A stretch of DNA of 46,363 bases from JALRHH01 sp964590315. GTDB taxonomy: Bacteria; Patescibacteriota; Saccharimonadia; Saccharimonadales; JALRHH01. Where the stretch lies: NCBI GenBank assembly GCA_964590315.1, contig CAZPVS010000007.1, forward strand, positions 1 through 46,363, in the 5' to 3' direction. The position numbers and the translations under genes are program-made. Positions 29,943 to 38,522 of the stretch are shown one piece after another; the stretch's first letter is position 1; each line of letters opens with the position of its first letter. The notes under the pieces are model-generated. The model saw only the letters and a list, made by a program, of their open reading frames with translations. It was not told the origin of the DNA and ran no database searches.

Positions 29943-30500
29943 ATGATTGATAAGTCAGCAATTCCAACCAAACTCCTCTGGGTTGACTTAGAGATGACTG
30001 GTCTTGATTCCACGAAAGACGTCATATTAGAAGTTGCGGCAGAGGTTACAGATTTTACGTTCAAGACACTTGAAAGTTACGAAGCTCGTATTACACAGGA
30101 TCGCGATACGGTGACTGCGCGAATGCAGGCTAATATTTGGTGGCGCGATTATCCAGAGAACAGGGATGATTTCTTGAACAAGTTGGAAGTTGGGAAGCCA
30201 CAAGCGCAGGTTGAGCAGGAGTTAGTGGATTTGGTAGCACGGCATTTCGGCGATGAGCCGGCAGTGCTTGCGGGAAATTCCATTCATAACGATCGCAATT
30301 TTTTAAAATTCTGGATGCCAGCGCTTGACCTTAAACTCCACTATCGCATGCTGGACGTGAGCGCGCTCAAGATTCTTATGCAGGGGAAGTACGGCGTACA
30401 GTTCGAGAAGCAAGAGATACACCGTGCTTTTGATGACATCCAAGCATCAATTGCTGAGCTGCAATACTATCTGGAGTGGTTCCGGCGCAACCAGGCATAA
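29943..30500 (+). CDS. orn: Oligoribonuclease (DEDDh 3'-5' exonuclease)
   Basis: 185 aa, full length. It degrades 2-5-nt RNA to mononucleotides. The DEDDh motifs are all visible: DLEMTGLD (D15, E17), GNSIHNDRNFL and HRAFDDIQASI. The start at 29943 follows a TATAAT box by 7 nt. It stands alone, divergent from the carboxypeptidase. Confidence 0.96.
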   Translation: MIDKSAIPTKLLWVDLEMTGLDSTKDVILEVAAEVTDFTFKTLESYEARITQDRDTVTARMQANIWWRDYPENRDDFLNKLEVGKPQAQVEQELVDLVARHFGDEPAVLAGNSIHNDRNFLKFWMPALDLKLHYRMLDVSALKILMQGKYGVQFEKQEIHRAFDDIQASIAELQYYLEWFRRNQA

Positions 30501-30539
30501 GCGATTTATCTCAATCCAAGCATTAAATTCATAAAAATC

Positions 30540-30568
30540 TTGCTAATGCTTAATGTCTGCTGTACGCT
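30540..30568 (+). promoter_or_regulatory. Promoter of the surface-protein/lyase cluster
   Basis: TTGCTA (30540-30545), 17-bp spacer, TACGCT (30563-30568), followed by AAAGGTAGGG before the ATG at 30589. Confidence 0.5.
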
Positions 30569-30588
30569 TACCACAAAGGTAGGGTTAT

Positions 30589-32505
30589 ATGCGTCACATT
30601 AAAAACGAATTGCTTTTTAATACAAACGTAAAGAACAAGAGGGTCACTATTGCGCTGCTTACAATTGCAGTGCTTATAGCTACTGGAATTGGGGTTGGAC
30701 TCATTGCGAGCCAACGTGCACTTGCGGCGTGCACGACGCCATCGCCAAGCTATGGATCCACGACAACAACAGTTTCCATTCCGCAAGATGGAACATACCG
30801 TGTATGGAACAGGTTTAAGACTCCTGAGCCGGCGAATAATACTTTTTTGCTCGAAATTGATGGGGGCAACTGCTATAACGTTGGCGGAAATTCCGTAACT
30901 GCTAACTCATGGACGTGGACGGATCGTCAATCAAGTGGGGCCAAACTGGACGTCTCTCTCACAGCCGGAACACACACATTCAAGTTTATTGGAAACAAAG
31001 CAAATCTCGTACTTGATCGAGTAATCGCAACGACTGATTTGACCTGTGTACCATCCGTAGGTAGTACTGGCGACAATTGTGCGACACCGGCAGACACTAT
31101 CGCTCCGACCGTTAGTATCACCAAGCCACTTAATAATGCCCAGGTGAGCGGTACTATTTATATTGCGGTAAACACCACTGATAATACGGGTGGTAGTGGT
31201 ATCGCTAGGGTTGATTACTATGTCGATGATACGCTATTTAAGACAGCAACAGGCGCTCCGACCTATGAGCGTTCGCTCGACACTGCGACATTCACGAACG
31301 GGAGTCACAAATTGACCGCGCGTTCGTACGATAATGCAGGCAATAGCACGTTGAGTAGCGCGATATACTTCACGATTGCGAATGGCGATGCGGTCGCTCC
31401 GAGCGTAACACTCTTCGGTATTGATGATGGTGCGACGGTTTCCGGCAGCGTGGCAGTAGGAGCCACTGCAACAGATAGCGCGGGAGTTACAAAAGTAGAT
31501 TTCTATGTAGACGGCGTGTTTAGCCGAAGTGAAGCCAATGCACCATATTGCATGAACGAGGCTAGTGGCCAGTGCGTTGGCTGGGACACGACACAGCTTC
31601 AGAATGGAACACACAGTATCAAAGCAACTGCTGTCGATGCTGCTGGTAACCAGGCAAGTGACATAGTCACGTTTACCGTATCAAATGGCGATACGCAAGC
31701 ACCATCTACACCTACGAATGTTCGAGCAAGTGCCATCTCATCAAGCAGGATTGACGTCAGTTGGACGGCAAGTACGGACAACGTAGGAGTTACTCGTTAC
31801 TGCGTGGCACGGAGCGATGGTAAATTGACTTGTCCATCAGGTACGGCCACCGTTTACTCTGACACTAGTGTGCTTCCGAGTACGACGTATGGTTACCGAG
31901 TTACGGCTTATGATGCTGCGAACAATGCCTCTGCTGCATCGGCAAGCGTAACCGCAACAACTCCATCCGCTTCTGATACTTCAGCTCCATCCGCTCCTGC
32001 AAATCTCTCTGGACAAGTAGTCAGCTCTTCGCAGGTTAATCTATCATGGAACGCAAGTACGGATAACACTGGTGTCGCTAACTACGAGGTGTACCGTGGA
32101 ACAACTAGGATTGCTACGGTGACATCCACAAGCTACGGTGACGCAGGTCTATCTGCGAATACATCTTACACCTACTATGTTATCGCCAAGGACGCTGCCG
32201 GTAATGCAAGCGTTAAATCGAATACCATTACAGCAACAACTCAATCCGCACCAGTATCAACAGGAAGTCTAGCAGGTACTATTTCTACTCAGGGCAGACT
32301 AAAAAGTGCTCGAGTAAGCATTACGGTGAATGGAACTGTTCGCTACGCGAACGCAAATGTGAGTGGTTATTACGTAATTACGTCTCTTCCGGCTGGTAAC
32401 TATGTTGCGACATACAGTGCCAGTGGCCTTAAATCCCAGACACACACAGTGACTATTTCGGCCGGAGCAACCACTACTAAGAACGTAATTCTCAGTAAGC
32501 GATAG
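30589..32505 (+). CDS. Secreted multidomain protein: CBM-like, two Ig-like, two FN3 and a C-terminal beta domain
   Basis: 638 aa. An N-terminal membrane segment (about 20-40) precedes ALAAC, a likely cleavage or anchor site. Next come a carbohydrate-binding-like beta domain (about 50-150; TYRVWNRF, LLEIDGGNCYNV, LDRVIA), two bacterial Ig-like units (each starting APTVSI or APSVTL with VDYYVDD or VDFYVDG), two fibronectin III units (APSTPTNVRAS and APSAPANLSG) and a C-terminal carboxypeptidase-regulatory-like domain (GSLAGTIS to the end). It is probably a surface glycan-binding protein. The lyase genes follow on the same strand. Confidence 0.88.
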   Translation: MRHIKNELLFNTNVKNKRVTIALLTIAVLIATGIGVGLIASQRALAACTTPSPSYGSTTTTVSIPQDGTYRVWNRFKTPEPANNTFLLEIDGGNCYNVGGNSVTANSWTWTDRQSSGAKLDVSLTAGTHTFKFIGNKANLVLDRVIATTDLTCVPSVGSTGDNCATPADTIAPTVSITKPLNNAQVSGTIYIAVNTTDNTGGSGIARVDYYVDDTLFKTATGAPTYERSLDTATFTNGSHKLTARSYDNAGNSTLSSAIYFTIANGDAVAPSVTLFGIDDGATVSGSVAVGATATDSAGVTKVDFYVDGVFSRSEANAPYCMNEASGQCVGWDTTQLQNGTHSIKATAVDAAGNQASDIVTFTVSNGDTQAPSTPTNVRASAISSSRIDVSWTASTDNVGVTRYCVARSDGKLTCPSGTATVYSDTSVLPSTTYGYRVTAYDAANNASAASASVTATTPSASDTSAPSAPANLSGQVVSSSQVNLSWNASTDNTGVANYEVYRGTTRIATVTSTSYGDAGLSANTSYTYYVIAKDAAGNASVKSNTITATTQSAPVSTGSLAGTISTQGRLKSARVSITVNGTVRYANANVSGYYVITSLPAGNYVATYSASGLKSQTHTVTISAGATTTKNVILSKR

Positions 32506-32515
32506 GGGGATAGTA

Positions 32516-32989
32516 ATGGATACTTCACAACAACCACACGAGATGTACACATCAGGTCCCCTTAAGGACAAAAATAAGAAACGGCAAGTCGGCTTACTCC
32601 TTGCGGCATTACTACTGGTACTTGCTACCGCAGGAGCCGTAGCGTGGAATAATAAAGATTCTGCTAGTCCTGCAAACAATAATGCTTCAAAAACAGTGAA
32701 CGAAGAAGTGTTGCCTGAGGCCGTCATATCAATTACCGATCAAGGCTTTAGCCCTGCAGCAATTACGGTTAAGAAAGGTCAGCCAGTCACATGGCAGAAT
32801 TCCGATGAAGCTATTCACCAAGTTGCAGGCGATCCGCATCCGCAGCATGATGAAGTAGAAGGATTCTTTGCCCCCACGCCACTCAATGCGGGAGATTCCT
32901 ATACGTTCGTATTTGATAAGGCTGGGACTTACCACTATCATGATGAGTTAAACCCTGAGGCTTTTAGCGGTACAATTATCGTTGAGTAG
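32516..32989 (+). CDS. Membrane-anchored cupredoxin-like protein without the copper Cys
   Basis: 157 aa with a single N-terminal membrane helix (about 25-43) and an extracellular cupredoxin fold (VISITDQGFSPAAITVKKGQ, VTWQNSDEAIHQV, then GTYHYHDELNPEAFSGTIIV). In blue-copper proteins the last motif is typically YxCxxH; here Cys is replaced (YHYHDELNP) and the later His is Asn. Copper binding, if any, must use other histidines such as those in HPQHD. A GGGGGA site precedes the ATG. Confidence 0.85.
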   Translation: MDTSQQPHEMYTSGPLKDKNKKRQVGLLLAALLLVLATAGAVAWNNKDSASPANNNASKTVNEEVLPEAVISITDQGFSPAAITVKKGQPVTWQNSDEAIHQVAGDPHPQHDEVEGFFAPTPLNAGDSYTFVFDKAGTYHYHDELNPEAFSGTIIVE

Positions 32990-32993
32990 TGGT

Positions 32994-34178
32994 ATGAAAA
33001 AGCAGCACAATGCACCTAAAGGAAATGCAGTAATAACTATGAAGAATAACGCAGTCACAAAATACCAGACTTTTATTAATAAAGGATTATTACAGAAGTG
33101 GACACCAATGCTTCTCGTGGCAGTTGTTTTTGGCATGGTTGGCGCCTATGTACTGATCAGCTCCCGTGCGGCAACTCCTGTGGCTTCTCTGGAAGGGGAG
33201 ATGGGCACGGTCAGTTCACCGGCGACTAAAATCAGTGACACAACCGCATCAGGGGGGCAGGCGGTAAAATTTGGCCCAGAGCCAATCACTACCCCCACGG
33301 AGAAAGTTATATTGAACACAACATTTGATTCGATTCCTGTCTCCAGTCCGATTTCAGTCACTGACTACAAAAATGCCATGGGCGATCCTAATATGCTTGC
33401 CGGCACCTCAAATCTCGTTAATACATCTATTCGTTCTGAGTCGGGAAGGGGTAATTATATCCGCCAGACGTTGCCCGCTAGTGATGGCATTGCTGCAAAT
33501 CTGAGCAAATATCTCGGTGGTGCGAGTGGCATCGTAACCTTCCCTCGTCTATCTTCGGTGGTAGAGGAAGTATCGATTCAATATGATATCCGTTTTGCAA
33601 ATAACGCTGACGGCACGACATTTGAGTGGAAAGGTGGTGGTAAGCTCCCCGGCCTCGCAGGTGCAATAGATGGAACGTCTGTGGGCACAGCAGCAGCGTG
33701 TAGAAATGTTGATCCAGCACTCGGTACAAACGACCCCCTGTATAAAGTATGGTCTGCCCGTGGTATGTGGATTGGCCCCCCAGCTTACAATAGTGTTCCA
33801 ACCCCCCCTGGCAACGAGTGGATAGGCTATATGTATAATTACAAGAAAACAAGTACTTGTGGTGATAATATCCGTACCTCCAAAGGGTTTGCTGTCAATA
33901 AATGGCACACGGTCAAGCAGTATCATAAGCTGAATGGATTCAACGTCGACGGTACACCACGGGCTGACGGGATACATCGTATGTGGCTCGACGGAGTACT
34001 TGTCAAAGACTCTACGAGCTACATCTATCGATATTTCCCTGAGCTAAAAGCTACGCATATTGCATGGGCAATTTTCAGAGGTGGTGGCTCGAGCGACCCG
34101 GTTGGGACATGGGACAGTAGACGAACTGGCCATATTGATATCGACAACCTACTTGTTAAAAGCCCTGGCTTGAATTAA
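32994..34178 (+). CDS. Membrane-anchored polysaccharide lyase (PL14/PL20-like)
   Basis: 394 aa: a basic head, one membrane helix (about 38-58), a short module ending DTTASGGQAVKFG, and a lyase-like domain with EWKGGGKLPGLAG, the ARGMWIGP strand, WIGYMYNY and HRMWLDGVLV. KGGKLPGL and the following pattern resemble alginate/glucuronan lyases of PL14 and PL20, which cut uronic-acid polymers by beta-elimination. The start is uncertain: the ATG at 32994 lies just after the cupredoxin stop; one at 33039 is possible. It ends 4 bp before the next lyase, so co-expression is likely. Confidence 0.75.
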   Translation: MKKQHNAPKGNAVITMKNNAVTKYQTFINKGLLQKWTPMLLVAVVFGMVGAYVLISSRAATPVASLEGEMGTVSSPATKISDTTASGGQAVKFGPEPITTPTEKVILNTTFDSIPVSSPISVTDYKNAMGDPNMLAGTSNLVNTSIRSESGRGNYIRQTLPASDGIAANLSKYLGGASGIVTFPRLSSVVEEVSIQYDIRFANNADGTTFEWKGGGKLPGLAGAIDGTSVGTAAACRNVDPALGTNDPLYKVWSARGMWIGPPAYNSVPTPPGNEWIGYMYNYKKTSTCGDNIRTSKGFAVNKWHTVKQYHKLNGFNVDGTPRADGIHRMWLDGVLVKDSTSYIYRYFPELKATHIAWAIFRGGGSSDPVGTWDSRRTGHIDIDNLLVKSPGLN

Positions 34179-34182
34179 AAAT

Positions 34183-35598
34183 ATGCGCAAGATGACCCAT
34201 AAACAGATTACTATCGCTTTCGCCAGCATCAGCCTGCTCGCACTTGCTGGGACGATTATGCTCGCGCTTTCTCGGGCAGCTACACCCACCGCATCATTAG
34301 AACTTGAAAGTTCGTCAGTATCCGCACCAGCGACGATAATATCTGATACAAGTGCGTCCGGTGGAAAAGCCATCCAATTCGGAACAACGACGCCTGGGTC
34401 ATTCAAACATCCGGGTATTCTTATGGATAAATCGCAGTTAGACTTCGTGAAGTCTAAGGTTGTGGCAGGTACTAATCCGTGGACGAATGGCTATAATAAG
34501 TTTTATAGCTGGTCAAAAGGAACCGCTCCAAATTCTTCAGACGGTATTACATATATTGGATATCCGAACTTTGATTACACAGTGAACTGTGATACGAATG
34601 CAGCACTTTGTACGAGTCTCAATAATGCCGGCGTCGCTGCCTATACCCAGGCACTTATGTATTACTACAAGAACGACCGTGTAGCTGGACAGAATTCGAT
34701 CAAGACTCTCAACGCTTTTTCGACGCACTTGAAGGGTGTTACTGGAAACCAGGCAAAATTACAACTTGCCTGGACTGCAGAATCAATGGTTCGAGCAGCC
34801 GAAATTATGAAACATACCTATACCCCCCAGAGTGGTGAAACAGTGTTTGATACGGCTGCATTCAGCGCGGTACTCAAGACACACCTCGTACCTGCATTCG
34901 TAGGGACATCTGAGGCTGCGATATTTTCCAATGGAAATTGGGACCTCTCGTTTATTAATGCAACAATGAGTATTGCCGTGTTCACTGATGATAAGACCCT
35001 GTTTGACAGTGCAGTGAATCGCTGGTCAGCACGGACAAAAGCATACATTTACCTTACAAGTGACGGTGCCATACCGGTTGCGCCACCAGGAGGGAAGTAT
35101 GATACATCTGCAAAAATCCGTTGTCTGTGGGCAGGGTATGGCACCGTCACGACGACATGTGACTACGCGCCGGGGTTTGCCTATGTAAACGGCATGATTC
35201 AGGAACAATGTCGTGACGCAGGCCACGTTGTCATGGGGCTAGGATCGCTCTTTTATGCGGCAGAGACTGCACGCATACAGGGGGTTGATTTATACGCCCA
35301 GGAGAAAACCCGCCTCACGACGGGGCTTGAACAGTTTACCAAGTATTACGAATCATTCCTCGCATCGGGTTCGGTGACGTGGCCGAGCTCACCATGTGGC
35401 CGAGCTCCTCTCGGCGGAGTAGGTGCTGGTAGCGGTTTTATGAGTAAACTGGGATGGGAGGTGCCATACAACGCCTACAGTAATCCAACAAGGTTGAACA
35501 CGCCGATGCCGAACACTCTTAAGATGGTCAATCGCTGGCGACCGTCTGGCGCATCGAACCAGTTCGGATGGGAGACACTAACACACGCATACCAGTAA
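34183..35598 (+). CDS. Membrane-anchored alginate-lyase family protein (PF05426-like)
   Basis: 471 aa: an N-terminal membrane helix (ITIAFASISLLALAGTIML), then the same short module as the preceding protein (ending DTSASGGKAIQFG), then an all-helical lyase domain with HPGILMDKSQLDFVKSKV, NGNWDLSFINATMSIAVF, QCRDAGHVVMGLG and AAETARIQGVDLY. These are hallmarks of alginate-lyase family proteins, well represented in Actinobacteria. It probably depolymerises a uronate polymer at the cell surface. It begins 4 bp after the previous stop without a clear ribosome site, pointing to translational coupling. Confidence 0.85.
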   Translation: MRKMTHKQITIAFASISLLALAGTIMLALSRAATPTASLELESSSVSAPATIISDTSASGGKAIQFGTTTPGSFKHPGILMDKSQLDFVKSKVVAGTNPWTNGYNKFYSWSKGTAPNSSDGITYIGYPNFDYTVNCDTNAALCTSLNNAGVAAYTQALMYYYKNDRVAGQNSIKTLNAFSTHLKGVTGNQAKLQLAWTAESMVRAAEIMKHTYTPQSGETVFDTAAFSAVLKTHLVPAFVGTSEAAIFSNGNWDLSFINATMSIAVFTDDKTLFDSAVNRWSARTKAYIYLTSDGAIPVAPPGGKYDTSAKIRCLWAGYGTVTTTCDYAPGFAYVNGMIQEQCRDAGHVVMGLGSLFYAAETARIQGVDLYAQEKTRLTTGLEQFTKYYESFLASGSVTWPSSPCGRAPLGGVGAGSGFMSKLGWEVPYNAYSNPTRLNTPMPNTLKMVNRWRPSGASNQFGWETLTHAYQ

Positions 35599-35604
35599 TC
35601 TTTC

Positions 35605-35613
35605 TGGTACAAT
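35605..35613 (+). promoter_or_regulatory. Leaderless extended -10 promoter
   Basis: TGG-TACAAT, box 35608-35613, 7 nt before the ATG at 35621. Confidence 0.6.
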
Positions 35614-35620
35614 GCTGTGC

Positions 35621-35965
35621 ATGGATCACAAGACCGTTGAAGAATATGTATTGAGTATGCCCCATGCTCTGCGGGACTATCCCTTTGGTGAGGAAGTTGC
35701 TGTGTATACGGTACATGACAAGATGTTTGCACTTATAGCGGAGGGAAAGACCCCGGTGCGCATCAGCCTCAAATGTGACCCGCAGTTGAGCAAGTTACTA
35801 CGTGATAAATATGAGTCAGTCATGTCCGGCTATCATCTCAATAAAAAGCATTGGAACACAATTGTGCTCAGTGGCCAGCTACCCTGGGAAGAGATACAGG
35901 GCCTCATACTCCATAGCTACAATCTCGTAGCCGGTATCGACACCAGTGCGCCACCTGTTGAGTAG
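35621..35965 (+). CDS. MmcQ/YjbR family protein
   Basis: 114 aa. The YjbR/MmcQ fold, a CyaY-like DNA-binding candidate, is indicated by YPFGEEVAVYTVHDKMFALI, RISLKCDP and GYHLNKKHWNTIVLSG. The role of this family is poorly known. The start at 35621 is selected because TACAAT ends 7 nt upstream; an ATG 9 nt earlier lies inside the -10 box itself. Confidence 0.92.
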   Translation: MDHKTVEEYVLSMPHALRDYPFGEEVAVYTVHDKMFALIAEGKTPVRISLKCDPQLSKLLRDKYESVMSGYHLNKKHWNTIVLSGQLPWEEIQGLILHSYNLVAGIDTSAPPVE

Positions 35966-36003
35966 CGCCTAAACTCTGTTGAGATACTAGATGCTCGTCG
36001 CGT

Positions 36004-36591
36004 CTATTGTTGAGCAGTAGCGAGTAAACCGGCGTTCTCGTATTGAGCAGAAAGGATATCACGTAGTTTCTTACTGTCAGTACTGTCGTATGCACTTTTG
36101 AGTGTGCGTTGATACTCAGTGAGGAGCTGCTTGACGGTCTCAACGTATACCTCGTCAAAACGATTTGCTTGTTCGGCATTAGTAAGCACTAAATCAGTTT
36201 TAGGATCTTTGCCAAGTGCAAGCTGTTTGGCGTCAACTTTTACCCCTTGGCTCTTGAGCGTTGTAATGAGTGTCTTCTGATCTGACTGGAGACTAAGATT
36301 TGTTGTCACGGCCAAATTCTTAGCTGAAGTACCTTTTGCTCTTTCCGTTGCCATGTCACTGATGCGAATAATCTCAGCCTGTTGCTGGGCGGCGCGGAGG
36401 AGGGTATCCTTGTTTGCGCTGCCAGCTGAATTGAGAAGCGTCATAACTATAAGTATGAGGGTCATAAGCCCAATTGCACCCAGTACCACAATGAGTATAC
36501 GGTTCCGCTGGCTGCCTCCGCTGGGGAGCACAGCCCGTTTTTTCTTGCTTTCTGTATTGAAGATAAAGTTGTAATCTGGCTGTGGTTGCAT
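36004..36591 (-). CDS. Single-pass membrane protein, 195 aa, unknown function
   Basis: It has a cytoplasmic N-terminus (MQPQPDYNFIFN) and a basic stretch, one membrane helix (about 31-54, ILIVVLGAIGLMTLILIVMTLL), then an extracellular helical domain of about 135 residues with no recognised family. The start at 36591 is placed 7 nt after a minus-strand TATGAT box; two ATGs upstream are part of or next to that box. It diverges from dnaG. Confidence 0.75.
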   Translation of the reverse strand: MQPQPDYNFIFNTESKKKRAVLPSGGSQRNRILIVVLGAIGLMTLILIVMTLLNSAGSANKDTLLRAAQQQAEIIRISDMATERAKGTSAKNLAVTTNLSLQSDQKTLITTLKSQGVKVDAKQLALGKDPKTDLVLTNAEQANRFDEVYVETVKQLLTEYQRTLKSAYDSTDSKKLRDILSAQYENAGLLATAQQ

Positions 36592-36598
36592 AAGCATA

Positions 36599-36604
36599 AT
36601 CATA
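36599..36604 (-). promoter_or_regulatory. Leaderless -10 box
   Basis: TATGAT on the minus strand, 7 nt before the ATG at 36591. Confidence 0.5.
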
Positions 36605-36700
36605 AAGGGTTAAGGAATAACGGGCAAGGGCAAACCACCCTCAGTTACCGAGAAAATTACAGGAGAAAGGGAGTGGCACCCAGGCTGTTATCGCTATTGC

Positions 36701-36729
36701 TTGTCACTACTTACTAATTACCCCATACT
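36701..36729 (+). promoter_or_regulatory. Promoter of dnaG
   Basis: TTGTCA (36701-36706), 17-bp spacer, CATACT (36724-36729). The ATG at 36741 is 12 nt beyond the -10 box, leaving a leader of only about 5 nt. Confidence 0.6.
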
Positions 36730-36740
36730 AGTTACCAGAT

Positions 36741-38489
36741 ATGGATGCGGTCGAGGAAATTAAATCACGCTTGAACATTGAGGATGTGATATCCGAATAT
36801 GTGCAGCTGAAGCGAGCCGGGCGTAATTTTAAAGGCCTGAGCCCCTTTAGTAATGAGCGAACGCCCAGTTTCATGGTGAGCCCAGAAAAGGGCATCTGGC
36901 ATGATTTTTCCTCAGGTAAAGGTGGTAATATTTTTAGCTTCGTCATGGAGATGGAAGGCCTGGACTTCAAGGAAGCGCTTGAGCTACTCGCTCGAAAGGC
37001 CAATGTTGACCTTGAGCAGTTCCGTGGCTCGCGCGGATCCGGCAATACTAAAATCAAAGAGCGATTATTTGCCGCTAATGAAATGGCTTGCAAGTTCTAC
37101 CAGGCACATTTCAGCAAGAGCCAAACAGCACTCGAATACGTGTTTCAGAAGCGTCAATTTACTAAAGACATCGCCCTGGAGTTCCGTTTAGGCTATGCCC
37201 CCAATAATGGCAGCGCACTGATTAATTATCTGACAAATCACGGGTTTAGCGAAAAGGAGCTGACACAAGCCGGGCTGACTGCACGACGGTATCGTGGTGG
37301 AATCCAAGACATGTTTCGCGGCAGATTAATGGTGCCACTTATGGATCAGCAGGGACGGGTAATTGGGTTTACGGCTCGAATCTTAGAAGATGATCCCAAT
37401 GCTCCAAAATATCTCAATACGCCCCAGACCCTGCTATATGACAAATCACGACATGTCTACGGCTTTCATTTGGCAAAGGATAGTCTGCGTAAAGACGGGT
37501 TTGCGGTACTGGTTGAGGGCAATCTGGATGTTATCGCGAGCCACCAGGCGGGGGTACGTAATGTTGTGGCTACTGCCGGCACAGCCATGACCGAGATGCA
37601 TCTGAAGACTATCAGTAAATTTACGGGTGACATACGCCTTGCATTTGATCAAGACAAAGCAGGCCTGGCCGCGACAGAGCGCGCTATTCCTGTTGCCGCG
37701 AAGATCGGAGTGCGTTTGAGTATAATTACAATCCCTGCCGGTAAAGATCCTGACGAGTTGATACAGAAGGACCCGCAGCTGTGGCAGAATGCGATTACCT
37801 CGTCTGACTACGCGATTGATTGGGTCATTGAACAGTACAAATCGCGGCTTGATCTCGACAAAGCACCGGATAAACGTGAATTCAGTGATGTGACGCTCGC
37901 AGTCGTTCGCCAGCTACAAGATAGTGTTGAGCAGGATCATTATTCCAGGAAGATTGCCGAAATTCTTGGCGTCGCGCCGGAGGCTATTCATAGTAAGTTG
38001 CTTGAGACGCCATCACAGCGGGCTAACCGCAAACATGAACGGAGAATTGTGCAGATTGATCATCTTGCACTTGAACGCAAAAAAAACCAGGACCAACTAT
38101 TAGCGCTGGGGCTGATGCGCCCGGCGCTCCGACCCCATTTAAGAGAGGTCGACCAAGATATGCTCCCAGAAGAGGCGGGTAAGATACTCCTCTCGTACCT
38201 TCACGCACACCCAGACTTTGATGGTAAGCTCGCTGATGCCCCGGAATTGAAAAAAATCAACGAATATATTAAAATAGTATCATTACAGTACGAAACGTTG
38301 TACCAGGATCAGGACGATGTCGAACTCGGTCACGAAGCCAAGCGACTACGAAACCGTCTCATTGACCAATACGTCAAAACGAAAAAAGCAGAAATTGCGT
38401 ATGACCTGCATGATGCAGACGAGCGCACAATTAAAGAGTTGCTGGAGCAAGCAAAGGCACTCGACGCACTATTAAAACAGCAGATGTAA
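36741..38489 (+). CDS. dnaG: DNA primase DnaG without zinc-ribbon ligands
   Basis: 582 aa; makes RNA primers at the replication fork. The N-terminal segment aligns with the CHC2 zinc ribbon, but ligands are replaced: GLSPFSNERTPSF where CPFHxE is usual and WHDFSSGKGGNIFSF where CFGCG is usual. The TOPRIM catalytic centre is intact: VEGNLD (E259, D263) and FDQDKAG (D303, D305). A C-terminal helicase-interacting region follows. It is upstream of rpoD by 33 bp, the dnaG-rpoD part of the macromolecular synthesis operon. Confidence 0.96.
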   Translation: MDAVEEIKSRLNIEDVISEYVQLKRAGRNFKGLSPFSNERTPSFMVSPEKGIWHDFSSGKGGNIFSFVMEMEGLDFKEALELLARKANVDLEQFRGSRGSGNTKIKERLFAANEMACKFYQAHFSKSQTALEYVFQKRQFTKDIALEFRLGYAPNNGSALINYLTNHGFSEKELTQAGLTARRYRGGIQDMFRGRLMVPLMDQQGRVIGFTARILEDDPNAPKYLNTPQTLLYDKSRHVYGFHLAKDSLRKDGFAVLVEGNLDVIASHQAGVRNVVATAGTAMTEMHLKTISKFTGDIRLAFDQDKAGLAATERAIPVAAKIGVRLSIITIPAGKDPDELIQKDPQLWQNAITSSDYAIDWVIEQYKSRLDLDKAPDKREFSDVTLAVVRQLQDSVEQDHYSRKIAEILGVAPEAIHSKLLETPSQRANRKHERRIVQIDHLALERKKNQDQLLALGLMRPALRPHLREVDQDMLPEEAGKILLSYLHAHPDFDGKLADAPELKKINEYIKIVSLQYETLYQDQDDVELGHEAKRLRNRLIDQYVKTKKAEIAYDLHDADERTIKELLEQAKALDALLKQQM

Positions 38490-38522
38490 CTGCTTGTTTA
38501 TAACTATAAGGAGACTTCGCCC

